Shown one piece after another: positions 6,392 to 7,820 of a stretch of DNA of 7,820 nt. A program made the position numbers and the translations under genes. The DNA lies in NCBI GenBank assembly GCA_018657655.1, contig JABHWQ010000308.1:1-7820 (forward strand). The letters run 5' to 3'. A model generated the notes under the pieces. That model was not told the DNA's origin. It saw only the letters and a list, made by a program, of their open reading frames with translations, and did no database searches. How positions within the stretch are numbered: the stretch's first letter is position 1; each line of letters begins with the position of its first letter. This DNA is from Chloroflexota bacterium. GTDB lineage: Bacteria > Chloroflexota > Dehalococcoidia > SZUA-161 > SpSt-899.

Positions 6392-6426
6392 AAGAAGCCC
6401 CCCCCGAGATTCTAGGGGGGCTTCTT
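6392..6426 (+). terminator. Probable intrinsic terminator after the first flavoprotein gene
   Basis: A 12-bp GC-rich perfect stem pairs AAGAAGCCCCCC (6392-6403) with GGGGGGCTTCTT (6415-6426) around an 11-base loop, 11 bases after the stop codon. No long T-run follows (CATCTGCAG), so termination may be partial, allowing some read-through into the ferredoxin gene; it could also protect the 3' end of the message. Confidence 0.7.
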
Positions 6427-6433
6427 CATCTGC

Positions 6434-6443
6434 AGTTGCCAAG
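6434..6443 (+). promoter_or_regulatory. Possible MarR operator half-site ahead of the ferredoxin gene
   Basis: AGTTGCCAAG is identical to the left half and centre of the palindrome O2 (4433-4442), but the right half is not conserved. It lies in the 164-bp gap between the first flavoprotein and the ferredoxin gene. A ten-base match in so short a region is suggestive, not proof. Confidence 0.3.
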
Positions 6444-6486
6444 TTGAAGCGTGCAGATTCAAATCCGGTCATATCCCCATAACACG

Positions 6487-6495
6487 TGATACTAT
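6487..6495 (+). promoter_or_regulatory. Weak extended -10 promoter candidate for the ferredoxin/second flavoprotein pair
   Basis: TGATACTAT joins a TGn extension to TACTAT (4 of 6 matches to the -10 consensus), 50 bases before the ferredoxin start. No convincing -35 hexamer is present at the right distance. Expression by read-through past the hairpin at 6392-6426 is an alternative. Confidence 0.3.
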
Positions 6496-6544
6496 CGCTT
6501 GTCCGCAGTAAAAGACTGAACAGCGATGGAAGGAGGTCTCATAC

Positions 6545-6712
6545 ATGGTCTTGGTTGCTGAAGAAATATGTGTGGGATGCGGAAGGTGTGAAGCGTTTTG
6601 TCCCGAGGATGCGCTATGGGTTTGGGGATGTCTGGAAATTGACAGTGAAAAATGTACAGAGTGCCTAAACTGTATCGAGAATTGTCCCGTAGACGCGATA
6701 AGTCAGCAGTAG
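6545..6712 (+). CDS. Small 2[4Fe-4S] ferredoxin (55 aa)
   Basis: ATG 6545 lies seven bases after a perfect AGGAGGT (6531-6537), and the frame stops with TAG at 6710-6712. The 55 residues contain two CxxCxxCxxxCP cluster motifs: Cys9, Cys12, Cys15, Cys19 and Cys37, Cys40, Cys43, Cys47. This is the layout of clostridial-type low-potential ferredoxins, in which each motif supplies three cysteines to one [4Fe-4S] cluster and the fourth to the other. A ninth cysteine (Cys29) lies in the linker, in WGCLEID. The protein is a soluble cytoplasmic electron carrier. It is followed after 28 bases by a flavoprotein gene, and together with the related flavoprotein upstream this suggests it donates electrons to, or takes them from, these enzymes. 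The shortness makes it easy to miss, but the motifs leave little doubt. Confidence 0.93.
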   Translation: MVLVAEEICVGCGRCEAFCPEDALWVWGCLEIDSEKCTECLNCIENCPVDAISQQ

Positions 6713-6740
6713 AAACAGCTTTGCAAGAGGGAGGTTATCG

Positions 6741-7820
6741 ATGAGGCAGGAGCACTATGACGTAGTGATACTGGGTTCAGGGATAGGCGGTATGTGTTCT
6801 GCTGCGTTACTCGCCAATAAAGGTTACAAAGTCCTGGTAGTCGAGAAGTTGCCGCAGATCGGCGGCAGATGCTCGACGATCGATTATAAAGGTTTCAAGA
6901 TTCCAACAGGTGTACTCGGTGTTCCCAGCGGAGGCCCTTTTCGAGAAGTTTTCGAAGAGGTCGGTGCTGAGTATGATGCCCGTCCCAGTCCCCAGGGACG
7001 GTATATCAAAGATGGGCAGGAACTCAAAGTTCCGGATAAAGGCGGATTTCGTGCCATGCTATCGCAATTGTGCGCGGACGAAGCCGAAGTCACTCGTGTG
7101 CTAAACGCCATGCGGCGGGCGGACAAGTGGGAAGACCCATCAAATGAAATATCATTGAGGGACTGGCTGCTTCAATATACTCAAAACGAGAACCTTCTGA
7201 TATTCTTCAAAAACCTATGCGCTCTCTATGCTATTACCGAATACCATGAAACCTCGGCTAAAGATTTCTTTCAAATACGCAGACTCATGATACGCTCGTA
7301 TGGACAAGTACACTTCGCTCCCAAAGGCAACATTGCTTTGATGGAATCACTGGCACAAGTCGTTAAAGGTAAAAATGGCGACGTGCGAACTCGTTGCAGG
7401 GCCAAACAGATCATAGTTAACGATGAAGAGGCAACGGGAGCCATCGTTGAAGATACGAAAGGCGAGTTCGAAGTTGATGCCAAAGTGGTGATCAGCAACG
7501 TAGGTCCAAAAGCGACGGTGGGTTTAGTGGGAAAAGAAAAGTATGATGCAGGCTATTTGAAAGAAGTTGTCGGCATGAGACCGACCCTTCAGATGTGGGT
7601 GACGACCGTTGGAGACAGACCTTTCTTCGATACTCAGGTATCATTTCTTGGGACAAGAAGGGTTTTGAGTTGCATCAACCCAACGCTCGTTTGTCCGGAA
7701 TTAGCCCCACCTGGCAAATATATGCATCACTCTATATCCGGGCCTGCTTCTCAAACCGGTTCCTGGAATTTGAAAGAAGAGATAGATTTGCATATTCAAG
7801 ATTTAAAAAACAATATCCCA
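6741..7820 (+). CDS. Phytoene desaturase/retinol saturase-superfamily FAD oxidoreductase (second paralogue, partial)
   Basis: ATG 6741 follows AGGGAGG (6728-6734) with six bases between, and the frame stays open for 360 codons to the window edge. It shows the same N-terminal FAD fold as the flavoprotein at 4998: GSGIGG (12-17), Glu35 and GGR (41-43). Further collinear matches run along its length: SLRDWLLQYTQN with TLKEWLMQYTDD, VISNVGPKAT with IISNCGPTLT, and VCPELAPPGK with TCPELAPKDT. By comparison with the 460-aa paralogue about 80 residues are missing, including the C-terminal FAD motif. The Cys-containing GCKCLTGACVI stretch of the first paralogue is replaced here by GFKIPTGVLGV, so the two probably differ in substrate or form two unlike subunits. 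It is in an operon with the ferredoxin 28 bp upstream. A ferredoxin-linked double-bond reductase or desaturase is a reasonable inference; the substrate is unknown. Confidence 0.9.
   Translation, partial: MRQEHYDVVILGSGIGGMCSAALLANKGYKVLVVEKLPQIGGRCSTIDYKGFKIPTGVLGVPSGGPFREVFEEVGAEYDARPSPQGRYIKDGQELKVPDKGGFRAMLSQLCADEAEVTRVLNAMRRADKWEDPSNEISLRDWLLQYTQNENLLIFFKNLCALYAITEYHETSAKDFFQIRRLMIRSYGQVHFAPKGNIALMESLAQVVKGKNGDVRTRCRAKQIIVNDEEATGAIVEDTKGEFEVDAKVVISNVGPKATVGLVGKEKYDAGYLKEVVGMRPTLQMWVTTVGDRPFFDTQVSFLGTRRVLSCINPTLVCPELAPPGKYMHHSISGPASQTGSWNLKEEIDLHIQDLKNNIP

Noticed and set aside
6486..6668. Plus-strand 60-codon frame over the ferredoxin region
   Set aside because: It is in another frame from the ferredoxin, whose eight cluster cysteines and perfect ribosome binding site show which frame is real.

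Overview
The window looks like a chromosomal segment of an anaerobic bacterium, most plausibly a Chloroflexota member of the Dehalococcoidia type. The grounds are a DUF5667/DUF5666-type membrane protein behind an ECF sigma factor, a clostridial-type 2[4Fe-4S] ferredoxin, a CoA-disulfide-reductase/rhodanese fusion, and a dispersed repeat of the 'ATTCCCGCGAAAGCGG' kind. This placement is inference from gene content. No rRNA, tRNA, CRISPR or transposase was seen.

Left part (1-1979): the last 32 codons of an ECF sigma factor overlap the start of a 512-aa single-pass membrane protein (84-1622), a candidate anti-sigma or envelope-sensing partner. A 357-bp gene-free stretch follows. It holds a degenerate dispersed inverted repeat (1736-1804) and, at its right end, an extended -10 promoter and strong ribosome binding site for the next gene.

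Middle part (1980-4344): a TTG-started FAD/NAD(P)H CoA-disulfide/persulfide reductase with a C-terminal rhodanese domain (1980-3647) converges on a glyoxalase II-like metallo-beta-lactamase-fold hydrolase on the minus strand (3712-4344). One hairpin between them (3664-3705) can terminate transcription in both directions.

Right part (4345-7820): a MarR-family repressor (4481-4921) is divergent from the hydrolase. It is followed by a phytoene-desaturase-superfamily flavoprotein (4998-6380), a terminator-like hairpin, a 55-aa dicluster ferredoxin (6545-6712) and a second, paralogous flavoprotein (6741 to the window edge). The shared hydrolase/MarR promoter region carries a near-palindrome over the marR -10 box. 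A weaker copy of it lies exactly 31 bp upstream over the -35 box, next to the hydrolase promoter. A 10-base exact match to the left half of the palindrome sits ahead of the ferredoxin gene.

The best candidate for an undescribed system is this MarR-controlled flavoprotein-ferredoxin-flavoprotein module. The simplest reading is a pair of related FAD enzymes that reduce or desaturate a hydrophobic or conjugated substrate with electrons passing through the small ferredoxin, possibly with the divergent hydrolase in the same regulon. The substrate cannot be read from the sequence.
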